Origin: Eubacterium sp.
GTDB lineage: Bacteria; Bacillota; Clostridia; Oscillospirales; Acutalibacteraceae
DNA length: 36,619 nucleotides
Assembly: GCA_022511225.1 (NCBI GenBank)
Contig: JAFLRZ010000019.1
Coordinates: 1 to 36,619, forward strand
Direction of reading: 5' to 3'
Below are positions 1 through 7,418 of this stretch, in pieces (within the stretch, counting starts at the first letter, position 1; every line of letters begins with the position of its first letter). The notes below the pieces were generated by a model. The model had not been told where the DNA came from. It made no database searches and saw nothing but the letters and a program-made list of their open reading frames with translations. Both the position numbers and the translations under genes were made by a program.

Positions 1-392
1 TTATAGTAAAGAAAAGCGGCGATAAAGCTCATGGCAGGGCACATAATTCCGACGGTGGCGCAGATAATTGCCGTTTCAAAAAGCACCGGATGTGTTTTTT
101 GAGGATCAAAATTCTTGCAGGCAAGCTTGAATGAAAGAGGTGAGCCCAAAAGATTTTCAAGGGCAAAGGCAAGAACAAACTCAATAAGCATCACTGCCCA
201 GATTGGAACGGGAGTTCCGAATACGGGAACGCCTCCCATTTTATCGATAGCGGCAATCACGCCGGTTTCCCCTGTAAGATTCATAAACATATTTCCGTGA
301 ATAACATAGAGGCTGTAAAACACGTAAGCGTGCACGGTTATCACAACTGTGATAAAGGCAAAGACTGTTCTCTGAAATTGATTCCTTGGCAT
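1..392 (-). CDS. DUF2798-like membrane protein (3' end outside window)
   Basis: The gene reads leftwards and runs off the window after about 130 codons. The protein starts MPRNQFQRTVF and has an N-terminal hydrophobic helix, a second around residues 65-80 and a third at about 108-128, separated by a basic loop. This matches my memory of DUF2798 small membrane proteins, whose function is unknown. The start at 390-392 is chosen because AAAGGAG lies 7 bases upstream. The frame stays open further upstream to another ATG at 522-524, but that one has no ribosome site and would force translation through a terminator-like hairpin. The gene has its own promoter and stands apart from the zinc operon behind it. 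Family call is moderate; role unknown. Confidence 0.7.
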   Translation of the reverse strand, partial: MPRNQFQRTVFAFITVVITVHAYVFYSLYVIHGNMFMNLTGETGVIAAIDKMGGVPVFGTPVPIWAVMLIEFVLAFALENLLGSPLSFKLACKNFDPQKTHPVLFETAIICATVGIMCPAMSFIAAFLYY

Positions 393-414
393 AATAATAC
401 TCCTTTTGGCAAAC

Positions 415-439
415 AAAAAAGCACACGCAATGCATGTGC
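415..439 (-). terminator. Terminator-like hairpin in the 5' leader of the DUF2798-like gene
   Basis: Read on the minus strand, GCACATGC-ATT-GCGTGTGC can form an 8-bp stem (one G-U pair) followed by six T residues. It sits between the promoter at 541-568 and the start codon at 392, so it could act as an attenuator rather than a gene-end terminator. No ligand or leader-peptide mechanism is evident. Confidence 0.5.
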
Positions 440-540
440 AGAAATAAAAAAAACACATGCAATAAATCCGTACCGTAATCAGATTTACGCACCGCAGAGT
501 GCCACATGTGTCGTTGATTGTCATAATTTTATTTTTTAAT

Positions 541-568
541 ATAATACCATAAAAATTTAAAAAGTCAA
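541..568 (-). promoter_or_regulatory. Sigma-A-type promoter for the DUF2798-like gene
   Basis: On the minus strand TTGACT (563-568) is separated by 16 bases from TATTAT (541-546). It points leftwards into the gene starting at 392 and gives a leader of roughly 140 bases. Confidence 0.6.
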
Positions 569-572
569 GCAA

Positions 573-602
573 AAAGGCAGGGTGAGTTTTCACCTTGCCT
601 TT
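573..602 (-). terminator. Terminator of the zinc operon
   Basis: AAAGGCAGGGTGA and TCACCTTGCCTTT form a 13-bp stem (one wobble) around a GTTT loop, flanked by A/T runs. It lies just past the stop of the 628-1395 gene and could work in both directions. Confidence 0.7.
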
Positions 603-627
603 TAGTGATTGTAGGGGTTACCCGATG

Positions 628-1395
628 TCAGAACATATCCGTTTCAGCTATCGAGCTGTCCGTTATCACACCGTTGCTGAACGTACCGTTTAAAATAACA
701 TAAGTGCCTATTGCGGGCGTAGTATCGGCAGTTTCAAATTCCTGCATCCACACGTTGTCATAATATGGGTGTTGAATGCTTGAAAGAGTAGCAACTCTAC
801 CGTACATATAAATTGATTTGCCTTCAAAATCTGCGGGATGCTGCTGAATATTGATAAGCTGAACGCGCTCGAGCGTTGCGCTCATCGTTGCCATATCAAC
901 ATCGCAGACCGGGCCTTGATATTCCTGAACCACCTTGATCGTAGGCTTTTTGATCCAGTAGCCGTCAAGCGAAATATCATCTGAGGCGAACGTGCCCGTC
1001 ACCTCGACGAGTGAACCGTTTTTAGGAAGCTCGCTCGTATCCGTAATGTGGATCTCCCATTGCCAATCGCAACATTTCGTATTATCGTTGTAGCCCCAAA
1101 CGTAATAGCGGGTGATATTGTTAAATCTGTCATCAATAGTGGCGAACGTGCCGATCTTCGTAACTTCCTTTCCCTCATAAGAAGAACCCTGCTGATTATA
1201 GAAAATATTTTGATAAAGCAAATATTCCGTGGGATTTAAAACCGAGGGAAGCACCGTTGTTGTGGCGGACAACTCGTTATTTTCGGTAGCCGCTTCTGTG
1301 CCCTTTTCGGGAGCCTTTTCAGCTTCCGAGTTACTGCACGCGCAAAATGCAAATATTATAAATGCGCAAATAATTATTGTTAAATATTTTTTCAT
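628..1395 (-). CDS. Lipoprotein with two repeated OB-like domains, last gene of zinc ABC operon
   Basis: A 255-residue secreted protein. A signal peptide ends in a Cys-containing lipobox (FAFCAC, Cys at 18 or 20), followed by a Ser/Glu/Thr-rich linker to about residue 50. Two similar modules follow, roughly 60-155 and 170-255. Each has a 'G-xx-V-x-V-x-G-T-F' style strand (LVEVTGTF, YVILNGTF) and an earlier 'EGKxxxxxG' strand, consistent with OB-fold-like beta barrels. The start overlaps the permease stop by ATGA and has GGAGGT upstream, so it is translationally coupled to the transporter. It probably works outside the membrane with the metal transporter, but its actual role is not known. Lipoprotein and operon membership are secure; the fold is inferred. 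Confidence 0.75.
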   Translation of the reverse strand: MKKYLTIIICAFIIFAFCACSNSEAEKAPEKGTEAATENNELSATTTVLPSVLNPTEYLLYQNIFYNQQGSSYEGKEVTKIGTFATIDDRFNNITRYYVWGYNDNTKCCDWQWEIHITDTSELPKNGSLVEVTGTFASDDISLDGYWIKKPTIKVVQEYQGPVCDVDMATMSATLERVQLINIQQHPADFEGKSIYMYGRVATLSSIQHPYYDNVWMQEFETADTTPAIGTYVILNGTFSNGVITDSSIAETDMF

Positions 1396-2234
1396 CTTTT
1401 TTTACCTCCGAAAGAGCCTATGATCCAGAAGATCACGAAGCCGATAATATCAATTAAAACGATCGTTGAGCCAACGGGAGTTCCGCCGAGAATGGAAATC
1501 AGAATTCCGAGCGCAGTGCAAACTACGGAGAATACGGCGGAGCAAACCGTTACGGCTTTAAAATTTTTGAACACGCGCATTGCCGAAAGGGCGGGGAAGA
1601 TAACGAGTGCTGAAATAAGAAGCGAGCCAACGAGATTCATCGCAAGCACGATGATCACAGCGATGATCACGGCTATTAAAAAGTTATATGCTCCCGCGTT
1701 CGTTCCCGTTGCGCGGGCAAAATTCTCGTCAAACGTAACGGCGAATATCTTGTTGTAAAACAAAACGAAAACTGCGATAACTACGATCGAAAGAATAACG
1801 CAAAGCCAAACGTCGGTAACTGAAAGCGTGAGTATTGAGGTCGAACCGAAAAGGGAAGAGCAAACGTCGCCGGATATATTTGACGAGGTTGAAAACAAAT
1901 TCATCAGCATATAGCCCGCGGCGAGAGAGCCTACGGAAATCATAGCAACCGATGCGTCACCTTTAATTTTTCTGTTCTGACCTCCCGCAAGAAGAAGGAT
2001 TGCGGCGGCAACGGTGATCGGCAAAATGATAAGCATATTATTAGAAAAATGCAATATCGCGGCGATTGCCATTGCGCCGAAGGCAACGTGGGAAAGTCCG
2101 TCACCAATGAATGAAAATCTTTTTAAGACCAAGGTTACACCGAGAAGCGATGAGCAAAGGGCAATCAGGATTCCGGCGATCAAAGCGTATCTTACGAAGG
2201 GATATTCCATATACGCGGCTAATTTTTCGAGCAT
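1392..2234 (-). CDS. znuB: Zinc/manganese ABC transporter permease (ZnuB/AdcB-like)
   Basis: A 280-residue integral membrane protein of the ABC-3 metal permease family, with about eight hydrophobic segments. Near the N-terminus it has the family hallmark LGVTLVLKRFSFIGDGLSHVAFG (broken here: LGVTLVLKRF then SFIGDGLSHVAFG, about residues 31-53), the cytoplasmic coupling region that contacts the ATPase. Length matches the family (260-290). It would form the membrane channel that takes metal from the binding protein encoded at 2952-3944. The start codon shares one base with the stop of the ATPase gene (TAATG) and the stop overlaps the next gene by ATGA, so the order is binding protein, ATPase, permease, lipoprotein. 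Zinc rather than manganese is inferred from the partners. Confidence 0.9.
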   Translation of the reverse strand: MLEKLAAYMEYPFVRYALIAGILIALCSSLLGVTLVLKRFSFIGDGLSHVAFGAMAIAAILHFSNNMLIILPITVAAAILLLAGGQNRKIKGDASVAMISVGSLAAGYMLMNLFSTSSNISGDVCSSLFGSTSILTLSVTDVWLCVILSIVVIAVFVLFYNKIFAVTFDENFARATGTNAGAYNFLIAVIIAVIIVLAMNLVGSLLISALVIFPALSAMRVFKNFKAVTVCSAVFSVVCTALGILISILGGTPVGSTIVLIDIIGFVIFWIIGSFGGKKR

Positions 2235-2941
2235 TATTCATTGCCTCCTTCCGTCTTTATGAAGGCAGTGAATTTTTCATTTTTCAGGTATTCTTCCTTC
2301 GTGCCGAAGAAAATATCATTGCCTATATGAAGAATATGGGTGGCGTATTCAAGCGCCGCATTGATATCGTGAGAAATCATAATAATGGTTATGCCCTGAT
2401 CGTTAAGCTCCTTAATCAGTGAATACATTTCAGCGGTTACTTTTGGGTCAAGCCCCGAAACAGGCTCGTCAAGCAGAAGCATTTTTTCAGTGGCGCACAA
2501 TGCCCTTGCAAGAAGCACTCGCTGTTGCTGACCGCCCGAAAGCTCACGGTAACAGCGGTGCGCCATTTCAGCAATATGCATCTTTTCCATATTCTCTTTT
2601 GCGCGTTCCTTGTCCGCCTTAGAAAAGAAAGGATGAAATCCTTTTTTGCTGATACAGCCCGAAAGCACGATTTCCCAAACAGATGCGGGAAAATCCTTTT
2701 GAACTACCGTCTGTTGCGGAAGATAGCCGATCTCATTTTTGTTGAGCCCGTCACCTGTGGCGATTTCTCCGCCCGACACGGATTTCAGCCCGAGAATCGC
2801 TTTCATAAGCGTGCTTTTTCCTGATCCGTTTTCTCCTACGATGCAAAGATAATCTCCCGAATTGACTTCAAAATTGAGGCCGGACAAAACGGTGTTGCCG
2901 TCATATCCGAGGGAAACGTTTTCACAATTTAATAAAGCCAT
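2234..2941 (-). CDS. znuC: Zinc/manganese ABC transporter ATP-binding protein (ZnuC/AdcC-like)
   Basis: A 235-residue ABC ATPase that powers metal import. Motifs in order: Walker A GENGSGKST (36-44), Q-loop around LPQQ (74-77), ABC signature LSGGQQQR (134-141), Walker B LLLDEP (155-160), and switch His in ISHD further on. Length is normal for a stand-alone metal-transporter ATPase. It lies 10 bases downstream of the binding-protein gene, and its stop abuts the permease start, so the three are co-transcribed. Residues suggest the ZnuC/AdcC/MntB group, but ATPases alone do not reveal the metal. Confidence 0.93.
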   Translation of the reverse strand: MALLNCENVSLGYDGNTVLSGLNFEVNSGDYLCIVGENGSGKSTLMKAILGLKSVSGGEIATGDGLNKNEIGYLPQQTVVQKDFPASVWEIVLSGCISKKGFHPFFSKADKERAKENMEKMHIAEMAHRCYRELSGGQQQRVLLARALCATEKMLLLDEPVSGLDPKVTAEMYSLIKELNDQGITIIMISHDINAALEYATHILHIGNDIFFGTKEEYLKNEKFTAFIKTEGGNE

Positions 2942-2951
2942 TTTTACCTCC

Positions 2952-3944
2952 TTATGCCAATGCCTGTTTTAATATTTCAAGGTTGTTTTGCATTATTGAC
3001 AGATAATCAGCGCCGTTTTCGATATCCTTTGAAGTGGTTGACTGCATGGAATCAAGGGACAAAATCTGCTGATTCTTTTCAGTCGTGCTTGCGATAATGG
3101 TTTGGGCGATCTGACTGTGACTGCCCTCGATCGTTAAAACAGTATGCAAATTGAATTCGTCAACCTTGCCCGCAAGGAACGATATGGTTTCAAAGCTTGC
3201 TTCCGTTTCGGCGGAGCAGCCCGAAAAAGCGGCAAAGCAGGTGAGCCCGTAATCGTCAGCCATATATCTGAATGGGAAACGGTCGCCGAAAAGCAGAACC
3301 TTCTTTTCGGAACTGTCAACGGCAGATTGGTATTCTTCATCAAGGGCGTTTAGCTTTTCAATATATTTTTCCGTGTTTTGAGAATATGTGCCGCTGTTTG
3401 CGCTGTCTATTTCGCTGATTCTTTCACAAATATATCGGCAAAGCGTTTGGGCATTTTTCAGTGAAAACCATATATGTTCATCGTATTCAACGCCTTTATC
3501 TTCCTCTTCTTCGCCTTCCATTCCCTCAAGCATTTCTTCCTCTTTTGCGTCTCTGCCGAGCACCTGAAGCAGATTGATCACGGTAACTTTATCATTATTT
3601 GCAGAAGCGAGGACGCCGTCTACCCAATCATCGCTTTCGCCGCCTACGTATATGAACATATCACAAGTTGAAATCGTAATAATGTCAGTGGCGGTCGGCG
3701 GGTAATTGTGCAGATCAACGCCGTTATCGAGGAGCAGAGTTAAGTTGCAGTCGCTGAATTTGTCGCCGAGTATTTGCTTTACCCAATCGTATTCGGGAAA
3801 GATCGTACATACGATGCTTAATTTATCTGTGCCATTATTTGGCGTTTTGCCATTCTCCGATTTGGAGCAGGCAGAAACTAACGCAAGGCAGAGAATAAGA
3901 CAAGCGCACAGCAGAATTGATAAGATTTTTTTAGAATTTCGCAT
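2952..3944 (-). CDS. znuA: Zinc-type solute-binding lipoprotein (ZnuA/AdcA family)
   Basis: A 330-residue lipoprotein with lipobox LVSAC (Cys26) and a cluster-A1 metal-binding fold. His79 (VDLHNYPP) and His157 (YDEHIWFSL) are the first two expected metal ligands, with a Glu/Asp-rich loop between them (about 134-156) typical of zinc binders. The place where most family members have a third His (SHxAFxY) reads GDRFPFRYM, so that ligand is missing or replaced. A Cys follows in AFSGCSAETE, and IEGSHSQ lies near residue 270. The start at 3944 is taken because GGAGG lies 8 bases before that ATG; an in-frame TTG further up overlaps this site. First gene of the transporter cassette, behind a structured leader. 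Family call is firm, metal less so. Confidence 0.88.
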   Translation of the reverse strand: MRNSKKILSILLCACLILCLALVSACSKSENGKTPNNGTDKLSIVCTIFPEYDWVKQILGDKFSDCNLTLLLDNGVDLHNYPPTATDIITISTCDMFIYVGGESDDWVDGVLASANNDKVTVINLLQVLGRDAKEEEMLEGMEGEEEEDKGVEYDEHIWFSLKNAQTLCRYICERISEIDSANSGTYSQNTEKYIEKLNALDEEYQSAVDSSEKKVLLFGDRFPFRYMADDYGLTCFAAFSGCSAETEASFETISFLAGKVDEFNLHTVLTIEGSHSQIAQTIIASTTEKNQQILSLDSMQSTTSKDIENGADYLSIMQNNLEILKQALA

Positions 3945-3986
3945 AATAATAGCCTCCAAACTTTAATACTTCCTAAAAATGGACAT

Positions 3987-4071
3987 AAAAAATCCAAGGG
4001 TAATAAAAGGGCAGAATTGATCTCCCTTTCAATGTCTGTCTATCTGTTATGCAGACAGACTTCTCCCTTGG
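3987..4071 (-). promoter_or_regulatory. Structured leader/attenuator before znuA
   Basis: On the minus strand CCAAGGG (4065-4071) pairs with CCCTTGG (3994-4000), directly followed by an A plus six T residues, as in an intrinsic terminator. Two further hairpins are enclosed: GTCTGTCT...AGACAGAC, and AAAGGG...CCCTTT. The result is a multi-branched structure between the Cys-rich small gene and znuA. It could terminate, attenuate or sense a signal. I do not recognise it as a named riboswitch class. Confidence 0.55.
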
Positions 4072-4083
4072 TTGGACAAGTAA

Positions 4084-4380
4084 TTAGTTTGAAAGCTTAA
4101 CTTTTAATTTTATTAAGGTGTTAGTACCGAAAACGTTTTTATCAGAGCCGAAAACAAGCACCAAGGCAAACGCCAATATAGCCGCCAATGGAACAGAGCT
4201 TGAAGCGGCAGTTATATTGCTCATCTGCTCAAGGCAGGTGTTGATTTGTTGGCATATTCGGCAACAGCTTTCGGTGCAGCTATGGTCTGCTTGGGTGACG
4301 ATAAAAAGGGCAGAAAACAATAAAGCAAAAGCAATTGCCAATGCAATTACTGCAGCAAATATTTTTTTGCGCTTTGCCAT
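4084..4380 (-). CDS. Cys-rich small membrane protein at head of zinc operon
   Basis: A 98-residue protein: basic N-terminus (MAKRKK), a hydrophobic segment at about 7-30, a short exposed loop, then a second hydrophobic segment at about 60-78 and a basic tail. The loop carries HSCTESCCRICQQINTC, with one His and five Cys, an obvious candidate metal-binding patch. The ATG at 4378-4380 is chosen because AAGGTGG lies 8 bases upstream; GTG codons just before it overlap that site. It is first after the promoter at 4408-4435 and co-oriented with the zinc transporter, suggesting a role in zinc handling or sensing at the membrane. That role is inferred from context only. Confidence 0.7.
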   Translation of the reverse strand: MAKRKKIFAAVIALAIAFALLFSALFIVTQADHSCTESCCRICQQINTCLEQMSNITAASSSVPLAAILAFALVLVFGSDKNVFGTNTLIKLKVKLSN

Positions 4381-4407
4381 ATCGTTCACCACCTTTTTGA
4401 TAATTTT

Positions 4408-4435
4408 ATAATAGCACTTTTATTAAAAATGTCAA
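4408..4435 (-). promoter_or_regulatory. Promoter of the zinc operon
   Basis: Minus-strand TTGACA (4430-4435), a 16-base spacer, then TATTAT (4408-4413), reading into the Cys-rich gene and onward to znuA. No clear Zur-type palindrome was found around it. Confidence 0.65.
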
Positions 4436-4467
4436 TTAAAATAATTATCACTCGTTTTTACAAGATG

Positions 4468-5142
4468 TTAGCAGGAACGATCAAGATCTTTTGTAGCGAT
4501 AAAAATCATTGATAAAAACCAAAGAAACATAGCCTCACTCATTAGACCATTAGTAAAGCCAAGCCGAAAAGCACCTACCGGCATCAGCAGACTGATTCCT
4601 TTTAGTATAAGATAAAAGATGATTGGATTTGAAAGCACCATCCATTTTGGGAACACGCTTTTGCCCTTGAATAGCTGCCACGCCCAATAAAAATACGGCG
4701 GCAGCATAAATGGATAACTAAAAAATACGATCCATCCAAACTGACTACGGAAGGCTTCGGCAGCAGGAAGAGCAGCCGCTGACCAAGCGCTGCCGTTCAG
4801 CCATGCAAAGAGGTATAAGGTTCCGGCTACAAACAGATGGACACACAGCCACGGTGCAAGACCGAAGGCATTAAGAGTGAACCATATTTTGCGGTGCTTT
4901 TCCCCACGTAAAAGGCTGCCGATGCCAAACAGACCAATGCCGTAAAACACCACCGCCGGAAATGCTACCGCCATAGAAAGCGCATTACGCCATGCCGGGA
5001 TCTGCTTAGCGCCTTCCGTCAGCCAAAAGGCGGCGCCGGTAGCGGTAGGATCTCCGTAAAGCATCAGAAAGTCTCCCGTTCCCATCAGTACACAGCCGAA
5101 CATTCCGCAAAGCAAAGCAATTTTAATTTTCCTATTGTTCAT
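4468..5142 (-). CDS. DUF6796-like multi-pass membrane protein
   Basis: A 224-residue membrane protein with about six to seven hydrophobic helices (starts at roughly 10, 55, 90, 135, 170 and 195), polar loops and no enzyme motif. Its pattern (GDFLMLYGDP near the N-terminus, FSYPFMLPPYFYWAW in the middle) resembles DUF6796 proteins, of unknown function. The upstream AAGGAG lies 9 bases before the ATG. Last gene of a four-gene leftward operon (gap 47 bases from the preceding gene) controlled by the operators at 6962-7005. The family assignment comes from memory of sequence style and is moderate. Confidence 0.65.
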   Translation of the reverse strand: MNNRKIKIALLCGMFGCVLMGTGDFLMLYGDPTATGAAFWLTEGAKQIPAWRNALSMAVAFPAVVFYGIGLFGIGSLLRGEKHRKIWFTLNAFGLAPWLCVHLFVAGTLYLFAWLNGSAWSAAALPAAEAFRSQFGWIVFFSYPFMLPPYFYWAWQLFKGKSVFPKWMVLSNPIIFYLILKGISLLMPVGAFRLGFTNGLMSEAMFLWFLSMIFIATKDLDRSC

Positions 5143-5189
5143 AGCTCCTTACTCCTTAAAATAATTTGTCTTGACAAGCTTCCTTGTGA

Positions 5190-5687
5190 TCAAAATATCT
5201 GTCCGCACAGTGCTACCAGTCCGCCTACCGCCAATGCTACGGGAAGCCCAATAAGCATTCCTTTTAAGCTGGCCTTAGCATGAAACCAATAGTCATGGTA
5301 ATCCTTCACCATATCCTCCGTGCCCGGAATTACAAAACGCGGATCATGGCAAAACCAAATCCAATCAATAACGATAGCGTCGTACCAGTTAACCACCGTC
5401 CAAATCAGGTATGTTGTAGCAAATCCCTCCCAAAAGCTTCTTGCGCCATTCACAAAATAAACGATCAATGCGCAAATAATCGCAATAAATATCGCAGTAA
5501 TCAGCTTGCGGGCGATGACCTTCTTTGAGCTTGGTAGTTCAGTATCATCAATCAATCCCAATTCCCGCACCCGCCTGATGATGGCAGGGGGATAATTGTT
5601 AATTCCGCTCAAAGGATTTTTACTCATAATCAGCAAAGGTATTGTAAACAGTACACACAGAATCACACATTCTACAAAAAGAATCAT
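5190..5687 (-). CDS. Membrane protein, paralogue of its upstream neighbour
   Basis: A 165-residue membrane protein with four likely helices (about 2-20, 70-88, 100-118 and 140-160). The start at 5685-5687 is preferred because AGGGGATGG lies just before it; upstream in-frame codons lack a ribosome site and encode atypical polar sequence. It shares a layout with the neighbouring 5731-6231 product: an N-terminal helix, a charged 'PxxxR-V' loop, then D-I/V-x-x-x-D-W-x-x-x-C (YDAIVIDWIWFCHD against FDILFFDWVLLCNA) and a C-terminal helix. The pair therefore looks like an old duplication and could form a heteromer. Function unknown. Confidence 0.7.
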   Translation of the reverse strand: MILFVECVILCVLFTIPLLIMSKNPLSGINNYPPAIIRRVRELGLIDDTELPSSKKVIARKLITAIFIAIICALIVYFVNGARSFWEGFATTYLIWTVVNWYDAIVIDWIWFCHDPRFVIPGTEDMVKDYHDYWFHAKASLKGMLIGLPVALAVGGLVALCGQIF

Positions 5688-5730
5688 ATTTCCATCCCCT
5701 TGTGGTATATTGGGCTCTATTGTAGAGTTC

Positions 5731-6231
5731 TTAAATGAGCGAACATACCCATGCAAGCACAGCCGAAACTGCAAAACCACCTATGATATGTACTAAATGC
5801 GTTTTCCAATTGTATCCGAACAGATAACGTCCCAGCACTTCTTTCGTTTCGGGATAAAAATGCGGGAAGAAGTTAAAACCTGCGTTACACAATAACACCC
5901 AGTCGAAGAACAGAATATCAAAAGCCTTCAGCAAAAGTATCATTACGGTAAATCTGATAAAAAACTGCCGGAACCCAAAGTCGTTGTGAATACCGTTCCA
6001 TGCGCCGATAATAAAAGCTCCTATCATTAAAAGCATGGAGAACGCCGCCATGATCCACCCGATAGCGTGCGCGCCCTTAAATCTCTCTTCCCGAGGCTTT
6101 ATCACATCTCTGACCTCTTTCGGCGCAGAGCTGAAAAACTTTGTATCTTGAATAAATCCGACACCTGATAAAAGCATCAGAAAAAGTCCTGCCATAGGCA
6201 TTAATGAAAGAAGCAATGTTATAATCATCAT
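5731..6231 (-). CDS. Membrane protein, paralogue of its downstream neighbour
   Basis: A 166-residue protein with four predicted helices, starting MMIITLLLSL. The start at 6229-6231 is set by AAGGAG nine bases upstream; an earlier in-frame ATG (6253-6255) lies ahead of that ribosome site and is rejected. The core motif FDILFFDWVLLCNAGFNFFP aligns with the matching region of the 5190-5687 product, including a conserved Asp-Trp and Cys in a membrane segment. It lies 60 bases after the ATC-hydrolase-like gene and 43 bases before its paralogue, within one operon. No known function; a membrane-embedded partner of the first gene product is possible. Confidence 0.7.
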   Translation of the reverse strand: MMIITLLLSLMPMAGLFLMLLSGVGFIQDTKFFSSAPKEVRDVIKPREERFKGAHAIGWIMAAFSMLLMIGAFIIGAWNGIHNDFGFRQFFIRFTVMILLLKAFDILFFDWVLLCNAGFNFFPHFYPETKEVLGRYLFGYNWKTHLVHIIGGFAVSAVLAWVCSLI

Positions 6232-6291
6232 CTTGTTACTCTCCTTAAAAATCATTACATAGAAAATTGGTAATACATAAGCTCGCTTGCA

Positions 6292-6897
6292 TTACTTTCT
6301 TTTATAGCGGAAATCACAATGATCCGCGCCTTCGGCAATGGTCTGCGTTCTGCAAAGCTCCATTCCCATCATGTCCGCAAGAACAAAATCAAGTCTGCAA
6401 AGATACTTCGCTAACTCAAAGCAATCCTCATCACGGCACAACTTACAAATTCCGCACTCGTGATAATCATATCCAAGCTCATACTGACCGTTACCGTCCA
6501 AAATATCCACGATCCAATCGTTCTCATATTTGCGTTTATGTGATTCCTCTGCCCAGCGTTTACGCTCCTGAAGCTTTTTGGGATTAAGATAAGCCTCTGC
6601 ATTTCCCATAACCTTATGAAGCAGGGTGCTGTTATACAATCCATCTTTAAATAACTGATAATTTTCCTCCGCAGACAGACCCGTACAACGGTTCACAGCA
6701 ATGAAATACGCTCCCATACAATACGCGCTCAGCAATTTTGAATCTCCAATATCCTTTGCGCGCAGTATCACGTTTTTATATTCTGTTTTTATCCTTGACT
6801 GGACTTTTTCAGAACAGACGGGGATTCTTTGATAGTTCTTTTTACAAGCGGTATGATAGAACCGACCGTAAAGTTTTGTTTTTAAACTTGGTTTCAT
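6292..6897 (-). CDS. L-2-amino-thiazoline-4-carboxylate hydrolase-like protein
   Basis: A 201-residue soluble protein beginning MKPSLKTKLYG. The C-terminal third has the family pattern CGICKLCRDE, then ELAKYLCRLDFVLADMMG, and finally RTQTIAEGADHCDFRYKRK. I recognise this as the ATC-hydrolase family (PF14196), named for a cysteine-biosynthesis hydrolase but broad in function; Cys and His in these motifs may be catalytic or metal-binding. The start at 6895-6897 has AAAGGCG upstream; an earlier in-frame ATG would add a hydrophobic stretch overlapping the promoter and is not favoured. First gene of the operon behind two palindromic operators, so its expression is probably induced by a ligand. The substrate cannot be told from sequence. 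Confidence 0.8.
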   Translation of the reverse strand: MKPSLKTKLYGRFYHTACKKNYQRIPVCSEKVQSRIKTEYKNVILRAKDIGDSKLLSAYCMGAYFIAVNRCTGLSAEENYQLFKDGLYNSTLLHKVMGNAEAYLNPKKLQERKRWAEESHKRKYENDWIVDILDGNGQYELGYDYHECGICKLCRDEDCFELAKYLCRLDFVLADMMGMELCRTQTIAEGADHCDFRYKRK

Positions 6898-6961
6898 ATT
6901 TATTCGCCTTTTCAGAGTATAGATAATCAATGAAATTGGGATTAGAAGATAGTTGCGTAAA

Positions 6962-7016
6962 GTTAGCAACGGCTAACTCTTAAAAAGAGGTTAGCACTTC
7001 CTAACCAATTTGTCAA
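6962..7016 (-). promoter_or_regulatory. Promoter with two identical-format operators
   Basis: Two palindromes of the form GTTAG-N6-CTAAC lie at 6962-6977 (inner bases CAACGG on the plus strand) and 6990-7005 (inner CACTTC), 28 bases centre to centre. A minus-strand -35 box TTGACA is at 7011-7016, so the second palindrome falls where the -10 would be. This is the layout of a repressor (TetR-like in form) site pair controlling the 6897-4468 operon. No TetR gene is in the window. Confidence 0.7.
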
Positions 7017-7388
7017 GATTAAAATAACAAATGAATTGCAAAAAATATTCAATTTGCATTAAAAAATATTGAGCTGTTATTTTTATTAAATCTAATGGAA
7101 TTTTATATTGTTAGTGTTAAGATTTTGAGGGAGGGGTTGTTAAAAATTTATATCCACTCAAAAATTGGACTTTATAATGCGTTTGTCCGAGATTTTTGAG
7201 AGACTATTTTTCTTTGTTGTATGTTTGATTATATGATTATTTCCTTTTTAGAAGAGAAATTATAGTTTTTCAAGATTTCAAATATTTAAAAATCAATTAG
7301 TCAGAGATTTTCCAGAGACTAAAAAGTGAAAATTTGGCTTAAAATCAAGGGCTTCAAAAAGCAATTCTGCAACTCTGACTCCGTCATT

Positions 7389-7416
7389 TAAGGTTCGAAT
7401 CCTTATACCTCTGCCA
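7389..7416 (+). pseudogene. tRNA 3'-end remnant (T-arm, acceptor strand, CCA)
   Basis: TAAGG-TTCGAAT-CCTTA (7389-7405) is a perfect T-arm, followed by seven acceptor-strand bases, a G and CCA at 7414-7416. No matching 5' acceptor strand (AGAGGTA) or D-arm lies in the preceding 100 bases, so this is not an intact tRNA. It is the sort of fragment left at an integration site. A terminator begins three bases later. Confidence 0.5.
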
Positions 7417-7418
7417 GC

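Noticed and set aside
522-524. Upstream ATG as start of the DUF2798-like gene
   Set aside because: In frame but without a ribosome site, and the added residues would be encoded by a terminator hairpin; the ATG at 390-392 has AAAGGAG.
3987-4071. Known riboswitch (NiCo, Mn yybP-ykoY, M-box) before znuA
   Set aside because: Branched pairing is visible, but none of the conserved loop sequences of these classes was recognised, so only a generic structured leader is reported.
7321-7416. Possible intact tRNA gene
   Set aside because: The T-arm, acceptor strand and CCA are present, but no complementary 5' acceptor strand, D-arm or convincing anticodon arm precedes them.
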